Assembly (NCBI RefSeq): GCF_001984575.1
Contig: NZ_LZNS01000001.1
Span: forward strand, 7,393,012 to 7,457,011
Direction of reading: 5' to 3'
Origin: Streptomyces sp. MP131-18
GTDB taxonomy: Bacteria; Actinomycetota; Actinomycetes; Streptomycetales; Streptomycetaceae
DNA: 64,000 nucleotides
A model generated the notes under the pieces. The model ran no database searches, was not told the origin of the DNA, and was given only the letters and a program-made list of their open reading frames with translations. Positions within the stretch are counted from its first letter, which is position 1, and each line of letters begins with the position of its first letter. Positions 7,555 through 16,282 of this stretch are shown here, in pieces. The translations under genes and the position numbers were made by a program.

Positions 7555-8318
7555 GCGAAACCGTCATCGAGAGCGCCGAGTTCACCGGGCTTTCCGCCAT
7601 CGTCACCGGCGGTGCCGCCGGCATCGGCCTGGCCACCGCCGCCCTGCTGGCCGGCCGTGGTGCCCGCGTCGCCTGCCTCGACCTCGTTCCGGAGGTGTCC
7701 GCCCCGCTGACCGGCATCCGCGCCGACGTCGCCGACGACGAATCGGTCAGGGCCGCGGTCGCCGAGGCCGCCGAGACGTTCGGCGGCCTGGACATCCTCG
7801 TCAACAACGCGGGTATCGGCGCCCAGGGCACCATCGAGGACAACCCCGACGAGGAGTGGCGCCGCGTCCACGAGGTCAACGTGCTCGGTATCGTCCGCAC
7901 CACCCGCGCCGCACTGCCCCACCTGCGCCGCTCCGCGCACGCGGCGATCGTCAACACCTGCTCCGTCGCCGCCACCGCGGGACTGCCCAACCGGGCCCTG
8001 TACTCGGCGACCAAGGGTGCGGTGCTCGCCCTCACCCGGGCCTGTGCCGCCGACCTGGTCCGCGACGGCATCCGCGTCAACTGCGTCAACCCCGGAACGG
8101 TCGACACCCCGTGGATCGGGCGCCTCCTGGCCGCCGCGCCCGACCCGGAGGCGGAACGGGCCGCGCTGCGGGCCCGGCAGCCCACCGGCCGGCTCGTCGC
8201 GCCCGAGGAGGTCGCCGCCGCCATCGCGTACCTGGCGGGTCCGCTGGCCGGTGGCACCACCGGCACCGACCTCGCCGTCGACGGCGGCATGGCCGGTCTG
8301 CGGGTCCGCCCCACCTGA
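7551..8318 (+). CDS. short-chain dehydrogenase, 2-keto-3-deoxy-L-fuconate dehydrogenase candidate
   Basis: Classical SDR oxidoreductase of 255 aa with a Rossmann fold. The cofactor loop is TGGAAGIG (residues 19-26), followed by NNAGIG and the active-site pair YSATK. An acidic residue after the second strand (CLDLV) suggests NAD. The C-terminal TGTDLAVDGGM is the usual SDR ending. It is coupled to the dehydratase by a 4-bp overlap. In the known non-phosphorylative fucose route the next step is NAD-dependent oxidation of 2-keto-3-deoxy-L-fuconate at C4, which fits. The hydrolase that would split the diketo product is not in the window. Confidence 0.83.
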   Translation: MSETVIESAEFTGLSAIVTGGAAGIGLATAALLAGRGARVACLDLVPEVSAPLTGIRADVADDESVRAAVAEAAETFGGLDILVNNAGIGAQGTIEDNPDEEWRRVHEVNVLGIVRTTRAALPHLRRSAHAAIVNTCSVAATAGLPNRALYSATKGAVLALTRACAADLVRDGIRVNCVNPGTVDTPWIGRLLAAAPDPEAERAALRARQPTGRLVAPEEVAAAIAYLAGPLAGGTTGTDLAVDGGMAGLRVRPT

Positions 8319-8341
8319 CCGCCTGGCCGCCGTGCCTCGCG

Positions 8342-8947
8342 CTACTGCGTGGCACCCATCAGGCGGGCGAGCAGCGGCAGTTGCTCCGGGTCGTCGAGGG
8401 CGGAACCGACCGCGACGGCCCGGCAGCCCGCCGCGAGGAAGTCCGCGGCGGAGTGTGCGTCGAGCCCGCCGGTGGCCACGAACGACACGTCGGGGAACGG
8501 GCCGCGCTGCGCGCGGACCCACCCCGCGCCGAGCTGCGCCGCGGGGAACGCCTTCAGCCAGTGCAGGCCCAGCGCGCGCGCCCGGGAGATCTCCGTCGCC
8601 GTGGCCACGCCCGGCAGGTGCGGCAGCCCCCGCTCCTGGCACGCCTCGGCCACCTCGGGCAGCAGACCGGGTGCCACGGTGAACGCCGCGCCGGCCGCCG
8701 CCACCTCCGCGACCTGCTCCGCCGAGGTCACCGTGCCCGCGCCGACCACCCGGCCCCGCTCCCGCCCCGCGGCCACCGCCGCACGCAGCGAGGGCATAGC
8801 CGTCGGGTCCTGCACGGTGACCTCGACCAGCTCGATGCCCAGATCCCAGGCCCGCTCGCATGTGTCGACGGTGCGGGGGACGTCGTAGCCGCGGAAGATT
8901 CCCATCACGGGACCTGCCGCGAAAGCCTGCTCGAAGAAGTCGGTCAT
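8342..8947 (-). CDS. KDPG/KHG-type aldolase
   Basis: Class I aldolase of 201 aa, the normal length for 2-keto-3-deoxy-6-phosphogluconate or -galactonate aldolases. Visible catalytic features are the Glu in LVEVTVQ, the phosphate-binding GAGTVTS, and the Schiff-base Lys in WLKAFPA; the C-terminal phosphate loop is FVATGGLDA. It cleaves a 2-keto-3-deoxy (phospho) sugar acid to pyruvate and an aldehyde. Its ATG overlaps the IclR stop by 4 bp, giving the order kinase, IclR, aldolase. Confidence 0.88.
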   Translation of the reverse strand: MTDFFEQAFAAGPVMGIFRGYDVPRTVDTCERAWDLGIELVEVTVQDPTAMPSLRAAVAAGRERGRVVGAGTVTSAEQVAEVAAAGAAFTVAPGLLPEVAEACQERGLPHLPGVATATEISRARALGLHWLKAFPAAQLGAGWVRAQRGPFPDVSFVATGGLDAHSAADFLAAGCRAVAVGSALDDPEQLPLLARLMGATQ

Positions 8948-9783
8948 GGGGTGATGCCTTCCGTGGTGGTGCCGGTACTGGTGTGCAGGGGGTTGGGCGT
9001 GGGGGTGTGCGTGGGGGGTTTCGTGTCGTCGGCGGCCGGGGGCCCGGCCCAGCCCAGCTCACGCGAGACGCGCTCCCCGACGGCCCGCAGATCGGCCAGC
9101 CGTTCGCGCAGCGCGGGGAGCGGGGCCACCGCGGCCAGCGCGGTGACGGACATGGCGGCCCGCACCCGGCCCGTCGCGTCCCACAGCGGCAGGGCCAGGC
9201 AGTTGACGAACGGCTCGCCCTCCGCGTCGTCCTCGGCCCAGCCCCGGTCGGCGACCGCGGCGAGCTCGGCCCGCAGCGCCTCGGGGCGGGTGATCGTCGT
9301 CGGGGTCAGCGGCGCGAAGTCGGCGCGCGCCAGCAGCCGTTCGCGCAGCGGCGGCTCCAAGTGGGCCAGGATCGCTTTCGACACGGCGGCGGTGTGCAGC
9401 ACGGCCGGCCTGCCGATGCGCGAGCGCAGCCGCGTCGGCCCGCTCCCGTCGACCTTGTCGAGGTAGACGATCTCGTCGTCCTCCAGCGCCGCCAGGTGCA
9501 CGGTGTGGCCGCAGGACTCGGCGAGCGCCGCGAGATGGGGGTGTGCGATCTCCCGGACGTCGAGCTGATCGAGCACCTGCTGCGCCAGCGCGATCACCCG
9601 GAATCCCGCGGCGTAGCTGCCGTCGGGCCGCCGCCGCGCGAAGCCGGCGGTCTCCAGGGTGCGCAGCAGCCGCAGGGCCGTCGACTTGTGCACGCCGAGC
9701 AGCGCGGCGGTCTCGCCGAGCGAACGGGGCCGCTCGGCGACGAACCCGACGATGTCCAGGGCGCGCGCGACCGTCTGCGACAC
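8944..9783 (-). CDS. IclR-family transcriptional regulator
   Basis: DNA-binding regulator of 279 aa. The N-terminal winged helix contains LGVHKSTALRLLRTLE. The C-terminal effector domain has ILAHLEPPLRERLLA and ends in a proline- and threonine-rich tail (PPTHTPTPNPL). The start is GTG at 9783, three bases after the sugar-kinase stop. It sits between kinase and aldolase in one leftward operon, so it probably senses a keto-deoxy sugar acid and controls this operon, perhaps at the inverted CATA/TATG elements around the kinase start. Confidence 0.88.
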   Translation of the reverse strand: MSQTVARALDIVGFVAERPRSLGETAALLGVHKSTALRLLRTLETAGFARRRPDGSYAAGFRVIALAQQVLDQLDVREIAHPHLAALAESCGHTVHLAALEDDEIVYLDKVDGSGPTRLRSRIGRPAVLHTAAVSKAILAHLEPPLRERLLARADFAPLTPTTITRPEALRAELAAVADRGWAEDDAEGEPFVNCLALPLWDATGRVRAAMSVTALAAVAPLPALRERLADLRAVGERVSRELGWAGPPAADDTKPPTHTPTPNPLHTSTGTTTEGITP

Positions 9784-9786
9784 GGC

Positions 9787-10770
9787 TCAGCCCTCGCCGT
9801 CCGCCGCGGCGCCCGCCCGCCACCGCGCCGGCGACACCCCGATGCGGCGGCAGATCTCCTCGGTCGGGGGCAGCGTTCCCTGGTCGCTGATGCTCTCCAG
9901 GGCCGCGCCCGCCGCCAGGTGCCCGAGGCGCAGGCGCGCGCCGTGGTCAAGGCCGCGCAGCAGTCCGGCGAGCCACCCGGCGGCGAACGCGTCGCCCGCG
10001 CCGACCGGCTCCACGACCGCCACGGCCGGGGCGGGCTCGCGCACCACCGTGTCGCCGTCGAAGCAGACCGCCTCCTCGGCGCCCTGCTTCACGACCAGGC
10101 ACACCGGGGCGCCGATCAGCTCGCGCACGTCGGCCGCGTCGGACACCGGCCACAGCCGTGCCGCCTCGTCGAGGCCGACGAACACCACGTCCGCCGCCCT
10201 GGCCAGCCGCAGCAGCTCATCTCCCGCGTCCCGGTCCCACAGCGCGGGTCTGTGGTTGACGTCGAAGCTCACCACGGCCCCGGCGACGGGCCGCTGAAGC
10301 ATCAGGTGCTCGACGAGGTCGCGGCAGCCGGGGGCGAGGACCGGCGTGATCCCGCTGAGGTGGACCACCCGCGGTCCGGCCGCGACCACCGGTCCGGCGG
10401 CCGTGCGGTCCATGGCGGCCGCGGCGGAGCCGGCGCGGTAGTAGTAGACGGAACTGCCCGCGGGGGCCGGGTCCTTGAAGTACACGCCGGTCGGCAGGCG
10501 CGGATCGCGCTCGACGAGCCGGAGGTCGACCCCGGCCTCTTCGAGCGCCGTCAGCAGCAGATCGCCCAGCGGGTCCGCGCCCACCCGGCTCGCCCACGCC
10601 GCGCGGTGGCCGAGTGCCACGAGGGCCATCGCGACGTTCGACTCGGCCCCGCCGGGGCGCAGCACCAGCTCGGACCGGCCGTCGATCCTGCCGCCGGGCA
10701 GCGGTGTCACCTGCGCCATCGTCTCGCCGAGGCACACCACCTCCGGTGGTATTGCATATGTCGCAACCAT
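9787..10770 (-). CDS. PfkB-family sugar kinase, 2-keto-3-deoxygluconate kinase type
   Basis: Ribokinase-like kinase of 327 aa. The first signature is LRPGGAESNVAMALVALG near residues 37-54; the second is VEPVGAGDAFAAGW with the catalytic Asp. Sequences such as VCLGETMAQ at the N-terminus and YYYRAGSAAA (the KDG-kinase loop) point to 2-keto-3-deoxygluconate or -galactonate. ATG at 10770 is chosen because the family fold begins there; the frame continues upstream without similarity. It supplies the phosphorylated substrate for the aldolase encoded downstream. Confidence 0.87.
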   Translation of the reverse strand: MVATYAIPPEVVCLGETMAQVTPLPGGRIDGRSELVLRPGGAESNVAMALVALGHRAAWASRVGADPLGDLLLTALEEAGVDLRLVERDPRLPTGVYFKDPAPAGSSVYYYRAGSAAAAMDRTAAGPVVAAGPRVVHLSGITPVLAPGCRDLVEHLMLQRPVAGAVVSFDVNHRPALWDRDAGDELLRLARAADVVFVGLDEAARLWPVSDAADVRELIGAPVCLVVKQGAEEAVCFDGDTVVREPAPAVAVVEPVGAGDAFAAGWLAGLLRGLDHGARLRLGHLAAGAALESISDQGTLPPTEEICRRIGVSPARWRAGAAADGEG

Positions 10771-10988
10771 GGTGCGTATGTTAGCGCGCCACCATCGCCG
10801 TTCTCCCGGCGGCCCCGTGTCGCCACTTCGCGTGAATCCCGGCGCACCGGGCCCGCGGACCGCCGGTCCCCCAAGCGCCGGAAAGTGCTCTTTCCCCGTA
10901 CTTGGCATAAGAAAGGCGCCCGCTGGAAGCCATACTGGAGACACTGGGGGCTTTCGGAGAGCCGAATGACGGGGGCGAGTGACGGGCG

Positions 10989-12815
10989 ATGGCGGAACGC
11001 GCTCTGATCCAAGGCCGCTACCAGCTGCTCGATCTCATCGGGCGTGGTGGCATGGGCGAGGTATGGCACGCTCGCGATGAGGCGCTGGACCGGCGCGTCG
11101 CGGTCAAGTGCCTCAAACCGCTGGGCCCGCGGCAGGAGGAGCCCTTCCTGCGCGTGCTGCGGGAACGGTTCCGGCGCGAGGCCCGCGTGGCCGCGGGCCT
11201 CCAGCACCGCGGCGTCACCGTCGTGCACGACTTCGGCGAGTCCGAGGGCGTGCTGTACCTGGTGATGGAGCTGCTCGACGGCAGGAATCTGAGCGAGCTG
11301 CTGCACGAGCGCAGACCCGCGCCACTGCCCGTGGCGGACGTCGCCGACATCGCCGACCAGGTGGCCGCGGCCCTGGCCTACACCCACGAGCAGGGCATCG
11401 TCCACCGCGATCTGAAGCCGGCCAACGTCATGCGGCTGAGCGACGGCACCGTCAAGATCTGCGATTTCGGCATCGCGAGGCTCGCCCACGACATCGGCCT
11501 CAGCGCCAAACTGACCAATGCCGGCATGGCCATGGGCACCCCGCACTACATGTCACCGGAGCAGATCGCCGGTCTCGATGTGGACCATCGCAGCGACCTC
11601 TACTCGTTCGGCTGCGTCCTGTACGAAATCGCCACGGGCGCCCCGCCGTTCGACCTCGGCGACCCGTGGGCCATCCTCGTCGGGCACCGTGACACCCCGC
11701 CGGAGCCGCCCCGCGCCCACCGGCCCGACCTCCCCGAGGGCATCCAGGACTTCATCCTCGCCCTCCTCGCCAAGAACCCCGACGACCGCCCCGAGGACGC
11801 CGCCCACCTGGCCCGCGGGCTGGTCGCCGCCGCGCACCGCGGCACCTCCGCGCTGCGCGTGCCGCCGCCCCGCCCGACCGAGCGGCTCCCGGCGTGGACC
11901 CGCGGCATGCGGGCCGGGTCGCGCGCCTCCGGCTCCTGGTCCCTGCGGCTGCCGCCGCCCGACCGCACCGCCGGCCTGACCGGCCAGTGGACCACCGGCC
12001 TGGCGCCGACCGTTCTCGTGCAGCGCCCCGCCGAACGCCGCGGCCCCGCCCCTGAGTACCTGGCCGTGCTGGCCAGCCGCCACCGGGCCGGCCTCAGCCT
12101 CGGGCGCCTCGGCCGGTGGGAGGAGGCGTGCGACGTCCACCGGGCGGTCGCCGCCGAGCGGGTGCGCGCCCTGGGCGAGAGCCACCAGGACACCCTGGAG
12201 AGCCAGTACGAGACCGCCTACGCCATGGCGCGCCTCGGCCGCTGGGCCCAGGCGCTCGACGGCCTGCTGCACGTGGCCGCCGCCCGCGCCCGGCTGCTCG
12301 GCGCGGACCATCCGGCCACCCTCGACGCGCGCTACGAGACGGGCATCTGCCTGGGCCGCCTCGGCCGGCCGGCCGATGCCCTCGGCCTGTACACCGACCT
12401 GGTGCTGGCCAGGACCAGGTCGCAGGGCGCCGACCACCCCGAGACGCTGCGCGCGCGGCACGGCCGCGGCATCAGCCTGGGCCGCCTCGGCCGGTGGGAG
12501 GAGGCGCTCGCCGAGGCCCGCGCGGTGTGGGCCGTCCGCGGCCGGGTGCTCGGCCCCGACCACCCGGACACCCTGGTCAGCCGCCGCGAGATCGCGGTCG
12601 CCCTGGGCTGGCTCGACCGGTGGGACGCCGCCCTCGAGGAGTACCAGCAGGTGCGGGCCGCCCGGGAGCGCGTGCTCGGGCCCGGCCACCCGGACGCACT
12701 CACCAGCCGTAACGACGAGGCGCACTGTCTCGAACAGCTCGGCAGGGCGGGGGAGGCGGTGGAGCTGTACCGGCAGGTGGCCACGCTCCAGGAGCACGGA
12801 GCGGCGGAGCGCTGA
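10989..12815 (+). CDS. soluble Ser/Thr protein kinase with TPR-like repeats
   Basis: Hanks-type kinase of 608 aa. The kinase domain spans about residues 9-275: glycine loop GRGGMGEV, catalytic Lys40 in VAVK, HRDLKPANV (His139, Asp141) and DFG at 159. The remainder has no membrane segment. From about residue 350 there are roughly six degenerate repeats of about 42 aa built on LGRLGRWEEAL and GxxHPxTLxxR, like NB-ARC-associated TPR_10/TPR_12 units. Most Streptomyces kinases of this class are membrane sensors; this one looks cytoplasmic, with the repeats as a probable protein-binding input or substrate platform. The small gene downstream begins 25 bp later. Confidence 0.92.
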   Translation: MAERALIQGRYQLLDLIGRGGMGEVWHARDEALDRRVAVKCLKPLGPRQEEPFLRVLRERFRREARVAAGLQHRGVTVVHDFGESEGVLYLVMELLDGRNLSELLHERRPAPLPVADVADIADQVAAALAYTHEQGIVHRDLKPANVMRLSDGTVKICDFGIARLAHDIGLSAKLTNAGMAMGTPHYMSPEQIAGLDVDHRSDLYSFGCVLYEIATGAPPFDLGDPWAILVGHRDTPPEPPRAHRPDLPEGIQDFILALLAKNPDDRPEDAAHLARGLVAAAHRGTSALRVPPPRPTERLPAWTRGMRAGSRASGSWSLRLPPPDRTAGLTGQWTTGLAPTVLVQRPAERRGPAPEYLAVLASRHRAGLSLGRLGRWEEACDVHRAVAAERVRALGESHQDTLESQYETAYAMARLGRWAQALDGLLHVAAARARLLGADHPATLDARYETGICLGRLGRPADALGLYTDLVLARTRSQGADHPETLRARHGRGISLGRLGRWEEALAEARAVWAVRGRVLGPDHPDTLVSRREIAVALGWLDRWDAALEEYQQVRAARERVLGPGHPDALTSRNDEAHCLEQLGRAGEAVELYRQVATLQEHGAAER

Positions 12816-12828
12816 TCCGGGCCCCACG

Positions 12829-12834
12829 TACCAT
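12829..12834 (+). promoter_or_regulatory. -10 box for leaderless transcription of the 12841 gene
   Basis: TACCAT lies exactly six bases before the ATG at 12841, with no ribosome-binding site between. In actinobacteria a TANNNT box 6-7 bp before the start codon is the hallmark of a leaderless transcript. Confidence 0.55.
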
Positions 12835-12840
12835 GGCGAC

Positions 12841-13338
12841 ATGTCCTTTCTCCGCCGCCGCAACGCCGCTTCACCCGCCGGGCCCGATTTCGATGTGCTG
12901 GCCATGGACCCGGGCGACTGGCCTGGCGTTCTGGGTGCCGGACTGCTGCCGGCGCCCGATGGCAGCTGCCAGGGCGTGGTGCTGCGCTATGACTTGTTCG
13001 GCGGTCGCGGCCCGGCCATGGTCATCGGGAATCTGCCGGAGGGCTCACCGGCCAGGGACATCGCCGACGGCGAGGTGCCGTTCGAGGTACACCAGTTGCT
13101 GATGGCCCTGGAGATGGACGACGAGGTGCGGGCCACCGGCCGCGAAGAGGTCCCCGTGATGCACGAGGGAAACCTGCTGATCGTGCGCCGGATCACCTGC
13201 ACGGAGGGCCGGATCTCCTGCGTCCAGTTCGACCGCAGCGACGGCGTGCTGGTCACCATCGCCAGCTGGGACCGTCCCATCACCGACGAGCTGTACCAGC
13301 TGCTCAAGCCGCTGCCCGCGGAGATGTTCCAGCGCTGA
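12841..13338 (+). CDS. conserved hypothetical protein
   Basis: I do not assign a named function to this 165-aa protein. It starts with a basic MSFLRRRN segment, then a mixed alpha/beta body without membrane segments or cysteine clusters; features include GRGPAMVIGNLPEGS and ELYQLLKPLPAEMF at the C-terminus. The gene has no ribosome site but a TANNNT box six bases ahead of the ATG, so it may be translated from a leaderless mRNA. Its TGA forms the first three bases of a perfect terminator stem shared with the convergent gene. Standing beside a Ser/Thr kinase, it could be a partner or substrate, but nothing in the sequence shows this. Confidence 0.75.
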   Translation: MSFLRRRNAASPAGPDFDVLAMDPGDWPGVLGAGLLPAPDGSCQGVVLRYDLFGGRGPAMVIGNLPEGSPARDIADGEVPFEVHQLLMALEMDDEVRATGREEVPVMHEGNLLIVRRITCTEGRISCVQFDRSDGVLVTIASWDRPITDELYQLLKPLPAEMFQR

Positions 13339-13369
13339 GGCGCCGCCCCCTGCCCGGGGCGGCGCCTCA
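13336..13369. terminator. bidirectional terminator containing both stop codons
   Basis: A perfect 14-bp stem (TGAGGCGCCGCCCC at 13336-13349, paired with its exact complement at 13356-13369) encloses a 6-base loop. The first three bases are the stop of the rightward gene and the last three are the stop of the leftward gene. There is no clear U-tract, as is common in Streptomyces. Confidence 0.8.
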
Positions 13370-14476
13370 GCGGGTGCCGACCGCCGCGCGCACCGCCCGG
13401 CGGGTGAGGGACCGGTCCTCGTGGAGGCGCCGCAGCAGCAGCCGCCGCCGTTCGCCGAGGGCCGGCCCGTTCCCCGAGCCGTCCGCGGCCCTGGCGGGCG
13501 TGGGCTGGCGCATCGTCCGCTGCACCGCGTCCTCGCACCGCCGGATCTCGCGGGTGAGCATCAGCATCAGGTTGACCAGGAACGCGTCCCGGCCGCGCGG
13601 CCCGGCCGCCTGGGCGGTCTGGCTGATCTGCCGGCGGGTCAGCGGGGCGTTCCGCAGCCCGGCCCACAGCGTCGCCAGGTCGTAGCCCGGCAGGTACCAG
13701 CCGGCGGCCGACCAGCCCATGAGCACGGGGCCCGCGGGGGACATCAGTACGTCGGACAGCAGCGCGCCGCCGTGGTTCAGCTGCCGGGGTAAGTCCTGGC
13801 GGCCCCCCGCGCACAGGCCGTGCAGCAGCGTCGTGAGGTCGTCGACGTCGCGGTCGGTCAGGAAGCCGAGGGTGTGGTAACGGGCCACCCGCGCCGGGTA
13901 GTTGACGGCATCGGGCAGCAGGTCGGCCGGTGGCCGCCAGCCGTTGATGCGGGTGACGGCGCTGAGCGTGGCGCGCAGGTCGCCCGCGGCCGGCGCGAAG
14001 GGGTGCCGCGCCCCCGCCGTGGGGCGGCCGGGAACAAACTCGGTGATCAGCACGCAGCGGCCCGGGTCGTCGGCGACCAGCCGCGGCACCCGCACCGGCG
14101 GCCGGTGCCGCACGAAGCCGCGGTGGACCGCTAGGTCGCGGCGGAAGCGCTCGGCGGCCGCCCCGGCCGGGTCGAGCAGGCACTTCGCGACCACGGCGCG
14201 CCGCCCGTTCATGCCCGCGACGACCACGGACGGCCCGTTGTCGCCGAGGAGTTGGACCGGGCTGAAGTCGGGGCAGATCTCAGTCACGGCGGACAGCGCG
14301 ACGCGCAGCCGTTCCCCTCTCGGGCCCGAGAATTCGAGGCGGCCCGTGGGCGGCGGTGGCGCGGACCCGGGGACCTTGCGGGGGTGCTCCTCCGGTCCGC
14401 CGCCGGCCGCGCCGCCGATACGGCCGCCCAACTGCGGACGCTGCCGGTTGATCACGGAAGAGGGTGCTGAATACAT
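13367..14476 (-). CDS. phosphotransferase-fold (APH-like) protein with degenerate catalytic loop
   Basis: Protein of 369 aa with an aminoglycoside-phosphotransferase/choline-kinase architecture. Residues 1-60 are a proline- and glycine-rich lead. An N-lobe follows with RRAVVAKCLLDP (nucleotide-binding Lys), then LITEFVPGRPT, the usual hinge. The catalytic loop, normally HGDxxxxN, reads NHGGALLSDVL: the catalytic Asp is Gly and the Asn is Asp. The segment that should bear the metal-binding Asp reads VLMGWSAAGW. It is therefore probably a pseudokinase or binding protein. ATG at 14476 is chosen; the frame is open upstream to 14644 without family similarity. Confidence 0.72.
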   Translation of the reverse strand: MYSAPSSVINRQRPQLGGRIGGAAGGGPEEHPRKVPGSAPPPPTGRLEFSGPRGERLRVALSAVTEICPDFSPVQLLGDNGPSVVVAGMNGRRAVVAKCLLDPAGAAAERFRRDLAVHRGFVRHRPPVRVPRLVADDPGRCVLITEFVPGRPTAGARHPFAPAAGDLRATLSAVTRINGWRPPADLLPDAVNYPARVARYHTLGFLTDRDVDDLTTLLHGLCAGGRQDLPRQLNHGGALLSDVLMSPAGPVLMGWSAAGWYLPGYDLATLWAGLRNAPLTRRQISQTAQAAGPRGRDAFLVNLMLMLTREIRRCEDAVQRTMRQPTPARAADGSGNGPALGERRRLLLRRLHEDRSLTRRAVRAAVGTR

Positions 14477-14711
14477 AGGCGGGCATGGTCCCTTCGAATG
14501 CCGGAAGGTTTGTGGCGCCCCCGGGCCGGGCCGGCCCTCGCACCCTGGGGAAATGCTCGGCGGTACACCGGCCCGGGGAAGCGCGGTGTCCACATCACTC
14601 CCTCGCGCGGGTGGCACACCATCTGGCGTGCCCTGGCGAACCATGGCGAATTGTCATGGGGCCGGTGCTTGGCGGTTACTGTCAACTCAGCCGAGATCCT
14701 GGGGGCTTGAC

Positions 14712-16190
14712 GTGAGCAGACGACCCAACAACCGACTTGCGGACCTGTTCGGGCTCACCGGGTGGTCCAAGGGCGAACTCGCCAGACTGGTCAACCGCCA
14801 GGCGGCAGCCCAGGGCCATCCGCAGCTGGCAACGGACACGTCGCGGGTGCGGCGGTGGATCGACGTGGGGGAAACCCCGCGCGATCCGGTGCCCGAGGTG
14901 CTGGCGACCCTGTTCACAGAGCGACTCGGCCGTGTCGTGACCATCGAGGATCTCGGGTTGCGCCGGCCCGGGAACGCGGGGACGCGGCCGTCCGTGCACG
15001 GACTGCCGTGGGCACCCCGGCGCACAGCCGCGGTCCTCACCGAATTCACGGGAATGGACCTCATGCTCAACCGACGCGGCATGGTGGGCGCGGGCGCCGC
15101 GCTCGCCGCAGGATCAGCACTCAGCGACGCCATGCACGACTGGCTCCTGACCGCACCGGCTCAGGACGCCGCAAACCACGACAATCCCCTGCTGAACGCC
15201 GACCCCGCCGGGCTCGACCGCTACGAGGCCGCCCCGGTGGGCTCCGAGGAGGTCGAGGCCCTGGAGCACTCCGTCGAGATCTTCCGGGCCTGGGACGCCG
15301 CGCGCGGCGGCGGCCTCCAGCGCAAGGCCGTGGTCGGCCAGCTGAACGAGGTGGGCGGCATGCTCGCCTACCAGCACCCGGCGCACCTCCAGCGGCGGCT
15401 GTGGGGCGTGGCCGCCAATCTGGCCGTTCTGGCCGGATGGATGTCCCACGACGTGGGCATGGAGCCCACGGCGCAGAAGTACTTCGTGATCGCCGCGCAC
15501 GCCGCGAGGGAGGGCGGCGACCGGCCGCGCGCCGGGGAGGCGCTTTCACGCGCCGCCCGCCAGATGGTGCACCTCGGCCGGCCGGACGACGCCCTGGACC
15601 TCATGCAGCTGGCCAGGTCGGGCATGGGCGAGGAGGCCCTGCCGCGGACCCGGGCGATGCTGTCCACCATCGAGGCGTGGGCGCAGGCGGCCATGGGCCG
15701 CGGCCAGGTCATGCGGCGGCTGCTCGGCGAGGCGGAGGAACTGTTCGTCAGCGACCGGGCCAGCGTGCCGCCGCCCAGCTGGATGCAGATGTTCGACGAG
15801 GCCGACCTGCACGGTATGGAGGCGCTGGCCTTCCGGACCCTCGCCGAGCACGATCCGGCAGCGGCCAGGCCGGCCGACCAGCACGCCAGACAGGCCCTCG
15901 CGCTGCGGGTGGACCAGCGGCAGCGGTCGCGGATCTTCGACCAGATCACCCTGGCCTCGGCCTGCTTCATCGCCGACGACCCCGACCAGGCCGACCGTTA
16001 CGCCCGGCTGGCGCTGGCCGCCATCGGTGAGAACTCCTCGCACAGGACCTGGCACCGGCTGCGGGAGATGTATCGCCTCACCGGCTACTACGCCGAGTAC
16101 CCGCGGATCGCCGCGCTCCGTGAGGAGATCGAGGAGGCGATCCCGGCGCGCGCCTTCGGCGGCTCGCCCCCGGTGGCCCGCCTGGTCTGA
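14712..16190 (+). CDS. nsdA: NsdA-like regulator (negative regulator of differentiation)
   Basis: Cytoplasmic protein of 492 aa matching my memory of Streptomyces NsdA, whose loss in S. coelicolor raises antibiotic production and sporulation. The N-terminus RRPNNRLADLFGLTGWSKG continues into ELARLVNRQAA and RVRRWID, a divergent helix-turn-helix-like region. The rest, from about residue 150, is helical and TPR-like (ALSRAARQMVHLGRPDDALD, ALRVDQRQRSRIFDQITLA). A short hydrophobic Ala/Gly run near residue 125 (MVGAGAALAAGSAL) is too short to be a confident membrane anchor. GTG at 14712 has GGGGG 6 bases upstream, and a TACTGT box lies 25-30 bases upstream. Confidence 0.8.
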   Translation: MSRRPNNRLADLFGLTGWSKGELARLVNRQAAAQGHPQLATDTSRVRRWIDVGETPRDPVPEVLATLFTERLGRVVTIEDLGLRRPGNAGTRPSVHGLPWAPRRTAAVLTEFTGMDLMLNRRGMVGAGAALAAGSALSDAMHDWLLTAPAQDAANHDNPLLNADPAGLDRYEAAPVGSEEVEALEHSVEIFRAWDAARGGGLQRKAVVGQLNEVGGMLAYQHPAHLQRRLWGVAANLAVLAGWMSHDVGMEPTAQKYFVIAAHAAREGGDRPRAGEALSRAARQMVHLGRPDDALDLMQLARSGMGEEALPRTRAMLSTIEAWAQAAMGRGQVMRRLLGEAEELFVSDRASVPPPSWMQMFDEADLHGMEALAFRTLAEHDPAAARPADQHARQALALRVDQRQRSRIFDQITLASACFIADDPDQADRYARLALAAIGENSSHRTWHRLREMYRLTGYYAEYPRIAALREEIEEAIPARAFGGSPPVARLV

Positions 16191-16212
16191 GGCGGCAGGC
16201 GCCGCCGCCCGT

Positions 16213-16238
16213 CCGTGCCGTCCGAGGGAGCGGCACGG
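16213..16238. terminator. hairpin between convergent genes
   Basis: CCGTGCCG (16213-16220) pairs with CGGCACGG (16231-16238) across a 10-base loop, in the gap between the NsdA-like gene and the convergent phosphatase gene. It probably ends transcription in one or both directions. Confidence 0.5.
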
Positions 16239-16282
16239 CCGGGCGACGCGAACGCCGCCCCGCGCGCGGGCCGGCGCCGCGG

